Positions 32,953 through 42,455 of a DNA stretch of 64,000 nt are shown piece by piece. Each line of letters starts with the position of its first letter. The first letter of the stretch is position 1. The DNA lies in assembly GCF_000935355.1 (NCBI RefSeq), contig NZ_JXZC01000001.1:62001-126000 (forward strand). Direction: 5' to 3'. The notes under the pieces are model-generated. The model did not search any database. It saw only the letters and a program-made list of their open reading frames with translations, and was not told the DNA's origin. The position numbers and the translations under genes were made by a program. This DNA comes from Rossellomorea aquimaris. GTDB taxonomy: Bacteria > Bacillota > Bacilli > Bacillales > Bacillaceae_B.

Positions 32953-33888
32953 ATGAATAAAAGACTAATGGTTCTTGTTGGGATGATCATTATTTTATCG
33001 GCAGGACTTATCCTTGCAGGGTGTGGAGCTACTACAAGTGGACCTTCAAGCGATAAACTAGTTGTAACGACGACGATCGGGCAAATAGGAGACGCGGTTG
33101 AAAATATTGGAGGAGAACATGTAGAGGTTCATAGTTTAATGGGACCAGGTGTAGATCCGCATTTATATAAAGCGAAGCAATCCGATATTGGCAAACTTCA
33201 GGAAGCAGATATCATTTTCTATAGCGGCCTCCATCTAGAGGGTAAAATGCTTGAGATCTTTGAAAAAATGAACAAGGAAAAACCGACCTATGCTATCGCT
33301 GATAGTATACCTAAAGATAAGCTGCGTAAAGATCAGGCAGATAATACGGCGACAGACCCACATGTATGGTTCGATATTGATTTATGGAAAATCGCATTAG
33401 AGCAAGTACGGGATGGATTGATCGAGAAAGATCCTGAGAACAAAGAAGACTACATTCGAAATACAGAAAAGTACTTTGAGGAATTAGATGAGCTTAAAGC
33501 ATATGCTACTGAAGAAATGGCAAAGATTCCGGAAGAGCAAAGGGTTCTTGTTACAGCGCACGATGCCTTTAACTATTTTGGAGCAAAATACGACCTTCAA
33601 GTTATGGGATTACAAGGTCTGAGTACTGATGCTGAATATGGATTAGCGGACGTGCAGTCCCTTGTAAACACACTGGTAGATAGAAACATCAAAGCTGTGT
33701 TTGTAGAATCAAGTATTTCTGAAAAGTCGATAAACGCCGTTATAGCAGGGGCAAAAGATAAAGGCCATGAAGTCAAAAAAGGCGGGGAGTTATTCTCTGA
33801 TGCTATGGGTAAAGAAGGAACAGAAGAAGGAACGTATATCGGCATGTATAAACATAATGTTGATACAATTGTAAAAGGATTGAAGTAA
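32953..33888 (+). CDS. mntA: MntA, manganese-binding lipoprotein
   Basis: A 311-residue solute-binding protein of the cluster 9 (metal) family. The signal peptide ends in a lipobox with C24 (LILAGC). Metal ligands are visible: His in GVDPHLYKAKQSD, His in DPHVWFDID, Glu in FVESSIS and a late Asp. It captures Mn2+ outside the cell for MntBCD. ATG 32953 has GGGGAGGAG upstream; the frame opens eight codons earlier without support. First gene of mntABCD. Confidence 0.95.
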   Translation: MNKRLMVLVGMIIILSAGLILAGCGATTSGPSSDKLVVTTTIGQIGDAVENIGGEHVEVHSLMGPGVDPHLYKAKQSDIGKLQEADIIFYSGLHLEGKMLEIFEKMNKEKPTYAIADSIPKDKLRKDQADNTATDPHVWFDIDLWKIALEQVRDGLIEKDPENKEDYIRNTEKYFEELDELKAYATEEMAKIPEEQRVLVTAHDAFNYFGAKYDLQVMGLQGLSTDAEYGLADVQSLVNTLVDRNIKAVFVESSISEKSINAVIAGAKDKGHEVKKGGELFSDAMGKEGTEEGTYIGMYKHNVDTIVKGLK

Positions 33889-33907
33889 AGTCTTAGGAGG
33901 GAAAACC

Positions 33908-34654
33908 ATGAATTCAGTCGATATTAAGGGTTTAACCGTTGCGTATCATAGAAAACCGGTTTTAATGGATGTAGAGTTTTCTGTTCCAAAAGGTAAGTTA
34001 ATCGGAATAGTCGGACCTAATGGTGCTGGTAAATCTACATTAATTAAAGCCATTTTAGGTTTGATTCCACGCTCGTCAGGAGATATAAAAATCTTTGAAA
34101 AAGCATATTCCCCTAAAAGCAAATTAGTAGGGTACGTCCCTCAGCGTGGATCTGTCGATTGGGATTTCCCTACTAATGCATTAGATGTTGTATTAATGGG
34201 GAGATATGGTCATTTGGGATGGTTTAAGAGACCATCAAAAAAAGATATTCGATTTGCAATGGAGTGTCTCGATAAAGTAGGTATGACTCAATTTTCATCA
34301 AGACAAATCAGCCAGTTATCAGGGGGACAGCAGCAAAGGGTTTTCCTTGCCAGGGCACTGGCTCAGGATGCAGAAGTCTATTTCATGGATGAACCATTCG
34401 TTGGTGTTGACGCTGCAACGGAAAAAGCGATCATATCCCTATTGAATGAATTAAAGGAACAAGGCAAGACCGTGTTGGTTGTTCATCATGATTTACAAAC
34501 TGTTACAGAGTACTTTGATTGGACGTTGTTACTGAATAGAAAAACGATCGCCTACGGTCCAACAAAAGATGTATTTAGCGTAGAGAATTTACAACTAACC
34601 TATGGAGGGAAATTATCTTTTCTGGAAAAGGATCAAATGTTAATTCATCCATAG
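33908..34654 (+). CDS. mntB: MntB, ABC transporter ATP-binding protein
   Basis: A 248-residue ABC ATPase. Walker A is GPNGAGKST (about 36-44), the Q loop lies at VPQRGSVDW, the signature LSGGQQQR is near 140, and Walker B YFMDEPFVGVD follows. The second subunit of the Mn2+ importer. TAGGAGGG precedes ATG 33908. Confidence 0.95.
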   Translation: MNSVDIKGLTVAYHRKPVLMDVEFSVPKGKLIGIVGPNGAGKSTLIKAILGLIPRSSGDIKIFEKAYSPKSKLVGYVPQRGSVDWDFPTNALDVVLMGRYGHLGWFKRPSKKDIRFAMECLDKVGMTQFSSRQISQLSGGQQQRVFLARALAQDAEVYFMDEPFVGVDAATEKAIISLLNELKEQGKTVLVVHHDLQTVTEYFDWTLLLNRKTIAYGPTKDVFSVENLQLTYGGKLSFLEKDQMLIHP

Positions 34655-34666
34655 AAAGAGGTGAAT

Positions 34667-35968
34667 ATGATGAATCATTTATGGCAATCGATCTTAACGG
34701 ACGGAAATACCCAATGGGTATTACTGAGTACCTTATTACTGGGCATTGCGAGCGGAGTTTTAGGTAGCTTTGCTTTACTAAGGAAACAAAGCTTAATAGG
34801 GGATGCGGTCGCCCATGCAGCATTGCCGGGAATCTGTTTTGCATTTATGTTCATGGGGGAGAAAAATTTCTTTGTACTATTGATTGGTGCTGCCGCCACG
34901 GGTCTTCTTGCTGCTTACACGATACAACTCATTACGAATACAACGAGGATCAAGGAAGACACGGCTATTTGCTTAGTATTGTCTGTATTCTTTGGATTAG
35001 GCATCGTCCTTTTAACAAAAGTTGCTCAAATGCCTACAGGTAACCAAAGCGGCTTGGATGATTTTATCTTTGGGCAGGCAGCTTCCCTGGTGGGGAGAGA
35101 TGTTCAACTTATGGGCTTAACGGCAGCGGCTCTAATTATTATTACGTCACTTTTATTCAAAGAATTTAAGGTGAGTACCTTTGATCCTCAATTCGCAAGG
35201 GGAATCGGGCTTCCTGTAGGATTTTTGAATTTTCTTTTTGTTTCCTTATTAGTAATTACGGTTGTCATCGGAATCCAAGCGGTAGGTGTCATCCTGATGG
35301 CGGCTATGCTGATCACTCCTGCCATATCAGCAAGATACTGGACGGATTCATTACGGACAATGGTCTTTATATCTGGAATGGTCGGAGGCTTATCAGGGGC
35401 TGCCGGAACGCTGATCAGTACCCTTGGTAAAGGGTTATCGACCGGTCCCTTCATTGTATTGACGGCTACAGTTATTTTCATCATATCCATGCTTTTTTCT
35501 CCAAAGCGCGGATTAATCTCAGTTATATTGAAAAGATTGAAAAATGATGATCGACTGGCTATGCGCTTTATATTGAAAAAGATGTATGAATCCGGTAAAC
35601 ACACGATACGTATGGATCATTTATTTCAACAAAGCAATATTTCTACCTTAAGATTTAATCGGGTATTGAAGCATTTAGTGAAAAAAGGTTACCTGAATCA
35701 AGAGGATGGAATATTGACGATTACAAAATCAGGGCTAATGAAAGCGGAGCAATTCAGCTTTGTTGATGAAATCATGGAACTGAAAGAAATGTACCCGAGT
35801 GAGTTGGGGTCACTTGATATCCAGTGGCTTGAAAAGGAAGAAAAAGAGGCGTTATCAAAAGAACAACTCACAAAGTTGCAAATGAAAATGTCAGATATTT
35901 ATATGCAATATCCTTTCTTAAACGTAAAGATGTCAAGCAGAAGGGGGGGGCAGGGATATGAGTTATGA
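34667..35968 (+). CDS. mntC: MntC, permease with a C-terminal winged-helix-like domain
   Basis: A 433-residue ABC-3 family permease. About eight hydrophobic helices fill residues 10-285 (GLPVGFLNFLF, ILMAAMLITPAIS). The last 140 residues are soluble and resemble a winged helix followed by a DtxR-like helical segment (MDHLFQQSNISTLRFNRVLKHLVKKGYL, ending YLNQEDGILTITKSG). That extension is known for Bacillus MntC-type permeases, as the 435-residue length in B. subtilis implies. The ATG at 34667 or 34670 is served by AGAGGTGA. mntD overlaps its 3' end. Confidence 0.92.
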   Translation: MMNHLWQSILTDGNTQWVLLSTLLLGIASGVLGSFALLRKQSLIGDAVAHAALPGICFAFMFMGEKNFFVLLIGAAATGLLAAYTIQLITNTTRIKEDTAICLVLSVFFGLGIVLLTKVAQMPTGNQSGLDDFIFGQAASLVGRDVQLMGLTAAALIIITSLLFKEFKVSTFDPQFARGIGLPVGFLNFLFVSLLVITVVIGIQAVGVILMAAMLITPAISARYWTDSLRTMVFISGMVGGLSGAAGTLISTLGKGLSTGPFIVLTATVIFIISMLFSPKRGLISVILKRLKNDDRLAMRFILKKMYESGKHTIRMDHLFQQSNISTLRFNRVLKHLVKKGYLNQEDGILTITKSGLMKAEQFSFVDEIMELKEMYPSELGSLDIQWLEKEEKEALSKEQLTKLQMKMSDIYMQYPFLNVKMSSRRGGQGYEL

Positions 35969-36833
35969 ATTATGGATTCTTCTGACTGGTAGTTTGGTAG
36001 GTTTATCCTGTGGCATCGTAGGATGCTTCTTAATCCTGAGAAAGATGTCGATGTTAGCAGATGCAATCAGCCATACCGTGCTCCTCGGATTGGTTATGGC
36101 ATTCATTGTCAGCCAAAGTATGAATGGATTTTATATGCTGATCGGTGCAGCAGTGGCTGGATTGTTGACTACCTTTATGGTTCAGTTATTGAATTCCAGC
36201 GGGATCCAGGAAGATGCTGCAATAGGTGTGGTATTTACTTCCCTGTTTGCTTTAGGGGTCATCCTCATTTCATTGTTTGCCAAAAATGTTCATTTGGACG
36301 TGGAGCATGCCTTAATGGGTGAAATCGCATTCGTACCTTGGAATACCTTGTCCTTGCCCTTAGTCGGGGACATCCCAAAATCGGTTGTGATGCTAGGATC
36401 TGTATTGATCTTAGATATCATCATCATCTTCCTTCTATTTAAAGAGTTTAAATTAACCTCTTTTGATCCCAGTATGGCAGCAGCCATCGGAATTCCTGTA
36501 CTAGTGGTTCATTATATATTAATGGGACTTGTTTCCGTTACGACTGTATCGGCATTTGATAGCGTCGGCGCAATTCTTGTTGTTGCGATGCTTATTGCTC
36601 CAGGAGCTACAGCTTATTTGCTAACTGATCAATATAAAGTGATGCTCCTAATGAGCGGTGTAATTGGAGTCTTTGATAGTATCATTGGATATTACGGGGC
36701 AAAGGTGTTTGATGTTTCCATTTCAGGCTCAATGGCAGTAGCCGCAGGAATTATTTTCTTCATTGTATGGATGATATCACCAAAGCACGGGTTGATATCA
36801 AGGTTCCTTAACCGAAGATTAACAGAGGAGTAA
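35958..36833 (+). CDS. mntD: MntD, manganese ABC permease
   Basis: A 291-residue ABC-3 permease of about eight to nine helices, paralogous to MntC but without the soluble extension. Segments LRKMSMLADAISHTVLLG and VVAMLIAPGATAYLLT are the family's cytoplasmic-loop and pore motifs. ATG 35958 lies within the last codons of mntC, a short overlap that points to coupled translation. Confidence 0.93.
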   Translation: MSYELWILLTGSLVGLSCGIVGCFLILRKMSMLADAISHTVLLGLVMAFIVSQSMNGFYMLIGAAVAGLLTTFMVQLLNSSGIQEDAAIGVVFTSLFALGVILISLFAKNVHLDVEHALMGEIAFVPWNTLSLPLVGDIPKSVVMLGSVLILDIIIIFLLFKEFKLTSFDPSMAAAIGIPVLVVHYILMGLVSVTTVSAFDSVGAILVVAMLIAPGATAYLLTDQYKVMLLMSGVIGVFDSIIGYYGAKVFDVSISGSMAVAAGIIFFIVWMISPKHGLISRFLNRRLTEE

Positions 36834-36910
36834 TGACGTGCTTGGGTTGTATTCATTCTGTAGTTATAGTAAACTTTTAATGATATTTATGGAAATTTGG
36901 AGGGTACAGA

Positions 36911-37327
36911 ATGCCTACACCAAGTATGGAAGATTATATAGAACAGATTTATATGTTAATTGAGAACAAGGGTTATGCAAGAGTATCAGATATAGCAGAA
37001 GCTTTATCTGTTCACCCCTCCTCCGTTACCAAAATGGTGCAGAAGTTAGATAAGGACGATTATCTCATTTACGAGAAATATCGCGGGCTTGTTCTGACTC
37101 CAAAGGGAAACAAAGTAGGAAAGCGTTTAGTATATAGACATGAACTGTTAGAACAATTCCTTCGTGTAATTGGAGTAAAAGAAGAGCATATATATGAAGA
37201 CGTTGAAGGAATTGAACACCACCTGAGCTGGGATTCAATTGACCGCATTGGAGATCTTGTTCAATTCTTCGATGAAGAGAAAGACCGCGTAGAAGAACTT
37301 CGAACAATTCAAAATCGCACTGAATGA
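36911..37327 (+). CDS. mntR: MntR, manganese-responsive repressor
   Basis: A 138-residue DtxR-family regulator. The winged helix is near residues 20-60 ([20 protein letters not shown]) and the dimerisation and metal site contains D8, E11, H77, E99, E102 and H103, the same residues that bind Mn2+ in B. subtilis MntR. It should bind the operator at 32816-32834 and so switch off mntABCD. ATG 36911 follows TTGGAGGG. Confidence 0.96.
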   Translation: MPTPSMEDYIEQIYMLIENKGYARVSDIAEALSVHPSSVTKMVQKLDKDDYLIYEKYRGLVLTPKGNKVGKRLVYRHELLEQFLRVIGVKEEHIYEDVEGIEHHLSWDSIDRIGDLVQFFDEEKDRVEELRTIQNRTE

Positions 37328-37363
37328 TAATGGGTAAAGCATGTAGAATCCAGACAATTCAAA

Positions 37364-37403
37364 CCAAAAAGGACTTCTTGCTAGAGCATGAAGTCCTTTT
37401 TGG
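37364..37403. terminator. Terminator after mntR
   Basis: CCAAAAAGGACTTC and GAAGTCCTTTTTGG; the symmetric A/T ends suit both directions. Confidence 0.85.
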
Positions 37404-37432
37404 CTTGTCGATCTGAAAAGTTTACCATCACT

Positions 37433-37651
37433 CTAGAAAATGGAAGGGTAGTGATTGAAGCTTCCATCATCGACCGACATACTTGATAGTTCTATTTCTC
37501 CCCACTCATTTTCATTCAGGACTACTCCTTGAAGTAATCCCTCTGATGCTTCCAATACAGCTTTTCGATAGGAGATAATACGGCCGGAAGAAGTTTGAAA
37601 ACTGATAATGTCACCATGGTAGTTCCGTTGGACCCTAGAAATCTCTTCCAT
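37433..37651 (-). CDS. Small conserved protein, probably DUF3892 family
   Basis: A 72-residue protein with the opening ISRVQRNYHGDIISFQTSSGRIISYRKA pattern that I associate with the DUF3892 family, small Firmicute proteins of unknown function. There is no membrane segment or cysteine. ATG 37651 follows AAAGGTGATG. Monocistronic, convergent with mntR. Confidence 0.75.
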   Translation of the reverse strand: MEEISRVQRNYHGDIISFQTSSGRIISYRKAVLEASEGLLQGVVLNENEWGEIELSSMSVDDGSFNHYPSIF

Positions 37652-37849
37652 ACAACATCACCTTTCTTGTTCTGATTATAGGACTAGTATGGACAAAAGA
37701 GCAGTAAAACATAATCCAGATCATCAATTGGTTTACATAATAATATTATGATATTCAAATGATTAAACAGAGATCATACCTGAAAAGAAGGATTATGGCT
37801 CACTGAATGAGAATAAAGAATAGTATAGAAAAAATATTGAGGTGTACAT

Positions 37850-38524
37850 ATGAAGAATTCAGAATGGCATACAAGTGCCAGGTCACGCTGGGAAGATAAT
37901 GCAGATCATTGGCATTCCAAAAGTGTAGAGATGTGGACAAGTGGAAGCAGGAGGGCTATAATTCCCTTTTTCACTAAACATATTGAACGCGGGGATGCTG
38001 TAGCAGACTTAGGATGCGGTGATGGATATGGTTCATTTTTGCTTTTCGAAAAAGGCTATGTCGTCACGGGGATGGATTTCTCCGAAAAAATGGTTAAAAT
38101 TGCAAAGAAACAAGAAAGGGACTCATTATCTTTTGTTCAAGGAGACTTGCGTTCTCTTCCTTTTCAAGATGAACAGTTTCAAGCTGTAATGGCGATTAAT
38201 TCAGTTGAATGGACGGAAGACCCCCTTCATACCCTGAACGAAATCGAGCGAATTGTGTCTCCTGACGGGTATATATGCATTGGCCTCTTAGGTCCGACCG
38301 CTCACCCCAGGGAAAATGCCTATCCGCGCCTTCATGGAGAAAACGTCATCTGTAACACAATGATGCCTTGGGAACTGGAAAAGCTGGCTGGTGAAAAAGG
38401 CTGGAAGAAGGTTGATGAAGAGTGGGTCTACAAAAAAGGAGTAACGTCTTCATTAACAGAGACGCTTCCAAGTGAATTAAAGCAAGCTTTAACTTTTATG
38501 ACATTGTTTATGTTTCAAAAATAA
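37850..38524 (+). CDS. Class I SAM-dependent methyltransferase
   Basis: A 224-residue methyltransferase of the Methyltransf_11/25 type. SAM motifs are VADLGCGDGYGSFLL (about 50-64), TGMDFSEKMV (about 75-84), and QAVMAINSVEWTEDPLHTL. The substrate is unknown; a small molecule is likelier than nucleic acid, given the fold. ATG 37850 is preceded by TTGAGGTGT. Confidence 0.88.
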   Translation: MKNSEWHTSARSRWEDNADHWHSKSVEMWTSGSRRAIIPFFTKHIERGDAVADLGCGDGYGSFLLFEKGYVVTGMDFSEKMVKIAKKQERDSLSFVQGDLRSLPFQDEQFQAVMAINSVEWTEDPLHTLNEIERIVSPDGYICIGLLGPTAHPRENAYPRLHGENVICNTMMPWELEKLAGEKGWKKVDEEWVYKKGVTSSLTETLPSELKQALTFMTLFMFQK

Positions 38525-38527
38525 TGA

Positions 38528-38565
38528 ACATGCTCGATCGGAATGGGATCGAGCATGTCTTTTTT
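38528..38565. terminator. Terminator after the methyltransferase
   Basis: ACATGCTCGATC, loop, GATCGAGCATGT, then CTTTTTT. Confidence 0.88.
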
Positions 38566-38877
38566 ATTTACTGACTTCATTTACAAGTTCTTTTTTGATA
38601 CGTTTATATTGAATCGGTTTTGAGATATCCTTGTCCACTGGTGAGACGTTTCTTTCTCAAGGACTGAATCCAACACGAGCTTTCCCCAAGTTTATCATCC
38701 AAGAATATAATTCTGCACTCCTTTTTTGATCACCTGCCAGGAATGGAGGTCCATATTTAAGGCCGGTTCACATGAGACATAAACCTGCAATGAATATTCC
38801 TGTAAAGCAGGATCCAGGGAAGCTAAAGAACCGATTCCGGCACCAAATAGGATATAAAGTGGGGGTTTCCAAATCAC
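38564..38877 (-). pseudogene. Possible decayed gene downstream of the ugtP-like gene
   Basis: On the minus strand a GTG frame overlaps the ugtP-like stop (GTGA at 38874-38877) and runs 60 codons (VIWKPPLYILFGAGIGS...). A different frame from 38698 carries a further 44 codons with one internal TGA, ending in DKDISKPIQYKRIKKELVNEVSK-like residues (38564-38640). Together they look like remnants of one coding region split by frameshift and nonsense changes. I cannot identify a parent family. Confidence 0.3.
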
Positions 38878-40007
38878 ATTCTTCTTTCAACAAGGGTGTT
38901 TATCCTGTGCTCGTGTCGAAGAATATCCTCCACGATCGTTGGACAGGCATTCTTGTTAAATAATGAGGAAATATTTCTCGATAATGATTCTTTGGTGTTG
39001 TTATCATATAGACATCGATAAATGCTTTTAAGAAGATCCGTTTGATTTGTATAGGTGAGTGCCGCAGTCAATTTTAATAAGTAATTGGCATTCTCATTCT
39101 CCTGACCGGGTGAAGGCTTGAAAATAATGATAGGCAATTTAAAACAAGCAGCTTCCGTTAACGATAAGGCACCCGACTTAGTGACCAGACAATCAGTAAG
39201 GGAAAACAGGTTTTCCATTTTGGAAATATATCCGAAAGTGTGGATGTTACCGTTGGATTTAAATTTTTCTAGTTGATTGTATAGCTGATCGTTCCTCCCG
39301 CACACAACAGCTACTTGAAGATGATGATCATTCGATAGGGAGGATAAAAGGGGTTCGATATTCGGAACCAAACCTAGACCACCCCCCATAATGGTGATGG
39401 TTTTCCGGTTTGGGGAAAGTTCAAATTCTTTATAGTTTTTTTTAACTGTATGATGAAAGCTGGAACGGATAGGTAATCCGCTAACGAAGATTTTCTCTGT
39501 CTCTACTCCGTAAGTGACGAGCGTCCTCTTAACGTGATCTGTTGCCACATAGTATTTCTCGATCATGGGATGAATCCACAACGGATGAACACAGTAGTCT
39601 GTAATGACGGTATATGTGGGTATGTTTAAGCTTGAGCGAAGCCTCAGGTATGGTGCAGCATGAAGTGGGAATGTCGTGACAATGCATGACGGTGAGTACG
39701 TTTCAACCAGTTTCATTAAGCGCTTTTTTCCTAGATGCTGATAAAAGTAGCTCAATCCTTTTGAGGAAAGTTTATCGGTTCCATAGTAGAATGCTTTATA
39801 GAAAGGGGAACCGAATTTTGAATATCCTTTTCTTAATAAATTCTGGGCCAAGGAGTGCATTGCAGGGTAGGCTTCTCCATATAGATCACAGATGTTCACC
39901 CATTTATATCCCTGGATCCTAAATGTATGAGCTAGAGTTTCAGCAGTTTGAATATGTCCTTCTCCAAAACGAGCGGTCAAAATTAGAACTGACTTTTCTT
40001 GCAGCAA
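38874..40007 (-). CDS. UgtP-like processive diacylglycerol glycosyltransferase
   Basis: A 377-residue GT28/MGDG synthase-type protein. The N-terminal motif LILTARFGEGHIQTAETL is the MGDG_synth signature, followed by FPLHAAPYLRLRS, TDYCVHPLW, IMGGGLG, and the C-terminal TKSGALSLTEAACFKLPII, the UDP-sugar site. It is expected to glucosylate diacylglycerol at the membrane, giving glycolipid anchors for lipoteichoic acid. TTG 40007 is chosen because AGGGGGAA precedes it; the open frame upstream is 24 codons longer. B. subtilis ugtP is in the same region. Confidence 0.85.
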   Translation of the reverse strand: MLQEKSVLILTARFGEGHIQTAETLAHTFRIQGYKWVNICDLYGEAYPAMHSLAQNLLRKGYSKFGSPFYKAFYYGTDKLSSKGLSYFYQHLGKKRLMKLVETYSPSCIVTTFPLHAAPYLRLRSSLNIPTYTVITDYCVHPLWIHPMIEKYYVATDHVKRTLVTYGVETEKIFVSGLPIRSSFHHTVKKNYKEFELSPNRKTITIMGGGLGLVPNIEPLLSSLSNDHHLQVAVVCGRNDQLYNQLEKFKSNGNIHTFGYISKMENLFSLTDCLVTKSGALSLTEAACFKLPIIIFKPSPGQENENANYLLKLTAALTYTNQTDLLKSIYRCLYDNNTKESLSRNISSLFNKNACPTIVEDILRHEHRINTLVERRM

Positions 40008-40192
40008 TCTTATTCCCCCTATAAAAGGCAATAATGGTGGAGATATAAAACATAGTGTAAAATTAAGTAACACTACCATTTAAGATTACAAAGGGATTGT
40101 AAATGAAGTTTAAGAGTAAACATGATTTTTTGTAAAATTTATATCTAGGGCTTATGCCCAATACCTATTACATAACTAGAAGGTGAAAACAG

Positions 40193-41884
40193 GTGACAAC
40201 GACGAAGAAAATAGTGAAGTCAGATATTGAAATTGCTCAACAGTCGACTATGCAACCGATACTGGACATTGCAAAGAAAATAGGTCTATCAGAACATGAT
40301 ATCGAGCTTTATGGTAAATACAAAGGGAAAATCACGTATGAAACAATTCAAAAAATCCAGGGTCAGTCCGATGGGAAATTAATCTTAGTCACTTCGATCA
40401 ATCCCACTCCTGCAGGAGAGGGGAAATCAACGGTTACGGTTGGACTCGGGGATGCATTAAATCAGTTAGATAAAAACACCATCATTGCCATGAGGGAACC
40501 ATCACTTGGACCAACGATGGGAATAAAAGGCGGTGCAACAGGAGGAGGGTATTCCCAAGTGCTTCCCATGGAGGATATTAACCTTCATTTCACAGGCGAT
40601 ATCCACGCTATAACGACTGCAAATAACGCTTTAGCCGCATTGGTGGATAATCATATCCATCAGGGAAATGAACTGAATATCGATCAAAGAAGGATTGTAT
40701 GGAAGCGGGCTCTGGACATGAATGACCGTGCCCTTAGACAAATAATCGTTGGTTTAGGTGGACCGGTACAAGGTGTTCCACGCGAAGACGGATTTGATAT
40801 TACAGTGGCTTCTGAGATTATGGCAGTTCTCTGTTTATCTCAAAATCTTGATGAATTAAGAAGAAGACTTGGACAAATGGTTGTCGCATACAACTTTACA
40901 AAGCAACCTGTAACCGTTGAAGATTTAGGGGCTGAAGGTGCCCTGACATTATTGTTAAAGGATGCCCTGAAACCTAATCTCGTTCAAACGATTGAACATT
41001 CCCCTGCCCTTGTTCATGGCGGACCATTCGCAAACATCGCTCATGGGTGTAACAGTGTCATGGCGACTAAAACGGCTCTTAAGCTGGCTGATTATGTTGT
41101 AACTGAATCTGGATTTGGTGCTGATTTAGGGGCGGAGAAGTTTCTGAATATCAAATCCCGAGCTGCAGACATAGCCCCGGATGCCATCGTGCTTGTAGCC
41201 ACCATTCGTGCTCTGAAGATGCATGGAGGTCAAGGGAAAAGTGAACTTCAAATTGAAAACCTTCGAGCTCTCAAAAAAGGATTGTCTAATCTCAAAAAGC
41301 ACATGGAAACGTTAGACCATTTCAACGTACCTTATGTAATTGCCGTTAATCGATTTGTGACGGATAGTGATGACGAAATCCAGACCCTTATCAAGTGGTG
41401 CGAAGACCTGGGAGTTCAAGTTTCACTAACCGATGTTTGGGCAAAAGGTGGAGAGGGTGGCAGAGATTTAGCGGAAAAGGTGCTGCGTGAGATCGAAGGG
41501 AACACAAAAGAATTTTCCCGCCTATATGAACTTTCTGATTCACTCCCATCTAAAATTGAAATGATTGCAAAAAAGGTTTACGGAGCGAAAGAAGTTGACT
41601 ACACAGTGAAAGCACGAAAGCAGCTCCAGCAGTTTGAAGACCAGGGGTGGGGCGTCCTGCCGGTTTGTATGGCTAAAACCCAATATTCCCTATCAGATGA
41701 TCCTACAAAACTCGGTCGTCCTGAGAATTTTACAATCACAATAAGGGAGCTGAAACCGAAAATCGGAGCCGGATTTATCGTTGCTTTAACAGGAGAAGTG
41801 ATGACGATGCCCGGCCTGCCGAAAAAACCGGCTGCGTTTGGAATGAATGTGGATGATGAAGGCAGGGCCATAGGCTTATTTTAG
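40193..41884 (+). CDS. fhs: Formate-tetrahydrofolate ligase
   Basis: A 563-residue enzyme making 10-formyl-THF from formate, ATP and THF. The P-loop-like [11 protein letters not shown] (about 71-81), the [27 protein letters not shown] stretch, [14 protein letters not shown] and the KTQYSLSD segment near the end are all family hallmarks. GTG 40193 follows AGAAGGTGAAAAC. The length is normal for the family. It feeds purine and formyl-Met synthesis. Confidence 0.97.
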   Translation: MTTTKKIVKSDIEIAQQSTMQPILDIAKKIGLSEHDIELYGKYKGKITYETIQKIQGQSDGKLILVTSINPTPAGEGKSTVTVGLGDALNQLDKNTIIAMREPSLGPTMGIKGGATGGGYSQVLPMEDINLHFTGDIHAITTANNALAALVDNHIHQGNELNIDQRRIVWKRALDMNDRALRQIIVGLGGPVQGVPREDGFDITVASEIMAVLCLSQNLDELRRRLGQMVVAYNFTKQPVTVEDLGAEGALTLLLKDALKPNLVQTIEHSPALVHGGPFANIAHGCNSVMATKTALKLADYVVTESGFGADLGAEKFLNIKSRAADIAPDAIVLVATIRALKMHGGQGKSELQIENLRALKKGLSNLKKHMETLDHFNVPYVIAVNRFVTDSDDEIQTLIKWCEDLGVQVSLTDVWAKGGEGGRDLAEKVLREIEGNTKEFSRLYELSDSLPSKIEMIAKKVYGAKEVDYTVKARKQLQQFEDQGWGVLPVCMAKTQYSLSDDPTKLGRPENFTITIRELKPKIGAGFIVALTGEVMTMPGLPKKPAAFGMNVDDEGRAIGLF

Positions 41885-41912
41885 CCACTCAGGTTTGAAA
41901 GGAGAGGAAAAC

Positions 41913-42410
41913 ATGTTTGATCCAACAGCCTTTGACAACTTAAAGGTAATCTTTGAGGGAGCAGTATATGATCTTGATTTATCAGGGGAAATTCATATTC
42001 TTGATCGGAAGGATTTATTTGACTTTGCCCACTACGAGCGTTGTTATCAAATTCACTATTCTTTACCTTACAAGGAATCCATCTCGATAGAGTTTCATTT
42101 GAAAGCGGATATGGGTCACTTTCTGGCGGAGCGAAAGATGATGACAGAAAAGAATACAGCAGGAGCTGATATCCTCATCGTCTATAAAGGTGACGAGAAG
42201 TTGAAGAATGGCCGTAAGTTACTTGAAGAAACATGGGGTAAAGATAAAAAGTGGGAATGGAAAGAAGTGATATCCTCTCTTAATCCTCCTGCCTGCGAGG
42301 GGAATCTGACTTTTAATAGAGTCATCACAGAAGAAATGGTTGATGATGTTCTTCAAATGATTTCCTTTTCAGTTGAAACGTTACAACAACTTGATCGAAT
42401 AGATTTCTAG
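41913..42410 (+). CDS. Hypothetical soluble protein, 165 residues
   Basis: An acidic cytoplasmic protein with no motif I recognise. Alternating strands and helices (VIFEGAVYDLDLSGEIHIL, SISIEFHLKADMGHFLAE) suggest a mixed alpha-beta fold. ATG 41913 lies after GAAAGGAGAGG; the frame opens six codons earlier. It lies 28 bases after fhs and may be co-transcribed. Confidence 0.75.
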   Translation: MFDPTAFDNLKVIFEGAVYDLDLSGEIHILDRKDLFDFAHYERCYQIHYSLPYKESISIEFHLKADMGHFLAERKMMTEKNTAGADILIVYKGDEKLKNGRKLLEETWGKDKKWEWKEVISSLNPPACEGNLTFNRVITEEMVDDVLQMISFSVETLQQLDRIDF

Positions 42411-42455
42411 TATGGAAGAGAGTTCATAATTATATAGAAAAAGGGGATTTTTACA

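Noticed and set aside
37652-37849. Small ORFs between the DUF3892-like gene and the methyltransferase
   Set aside because: Only frames of a few codons are found behind weak sites; no other signal is seen in this gap.
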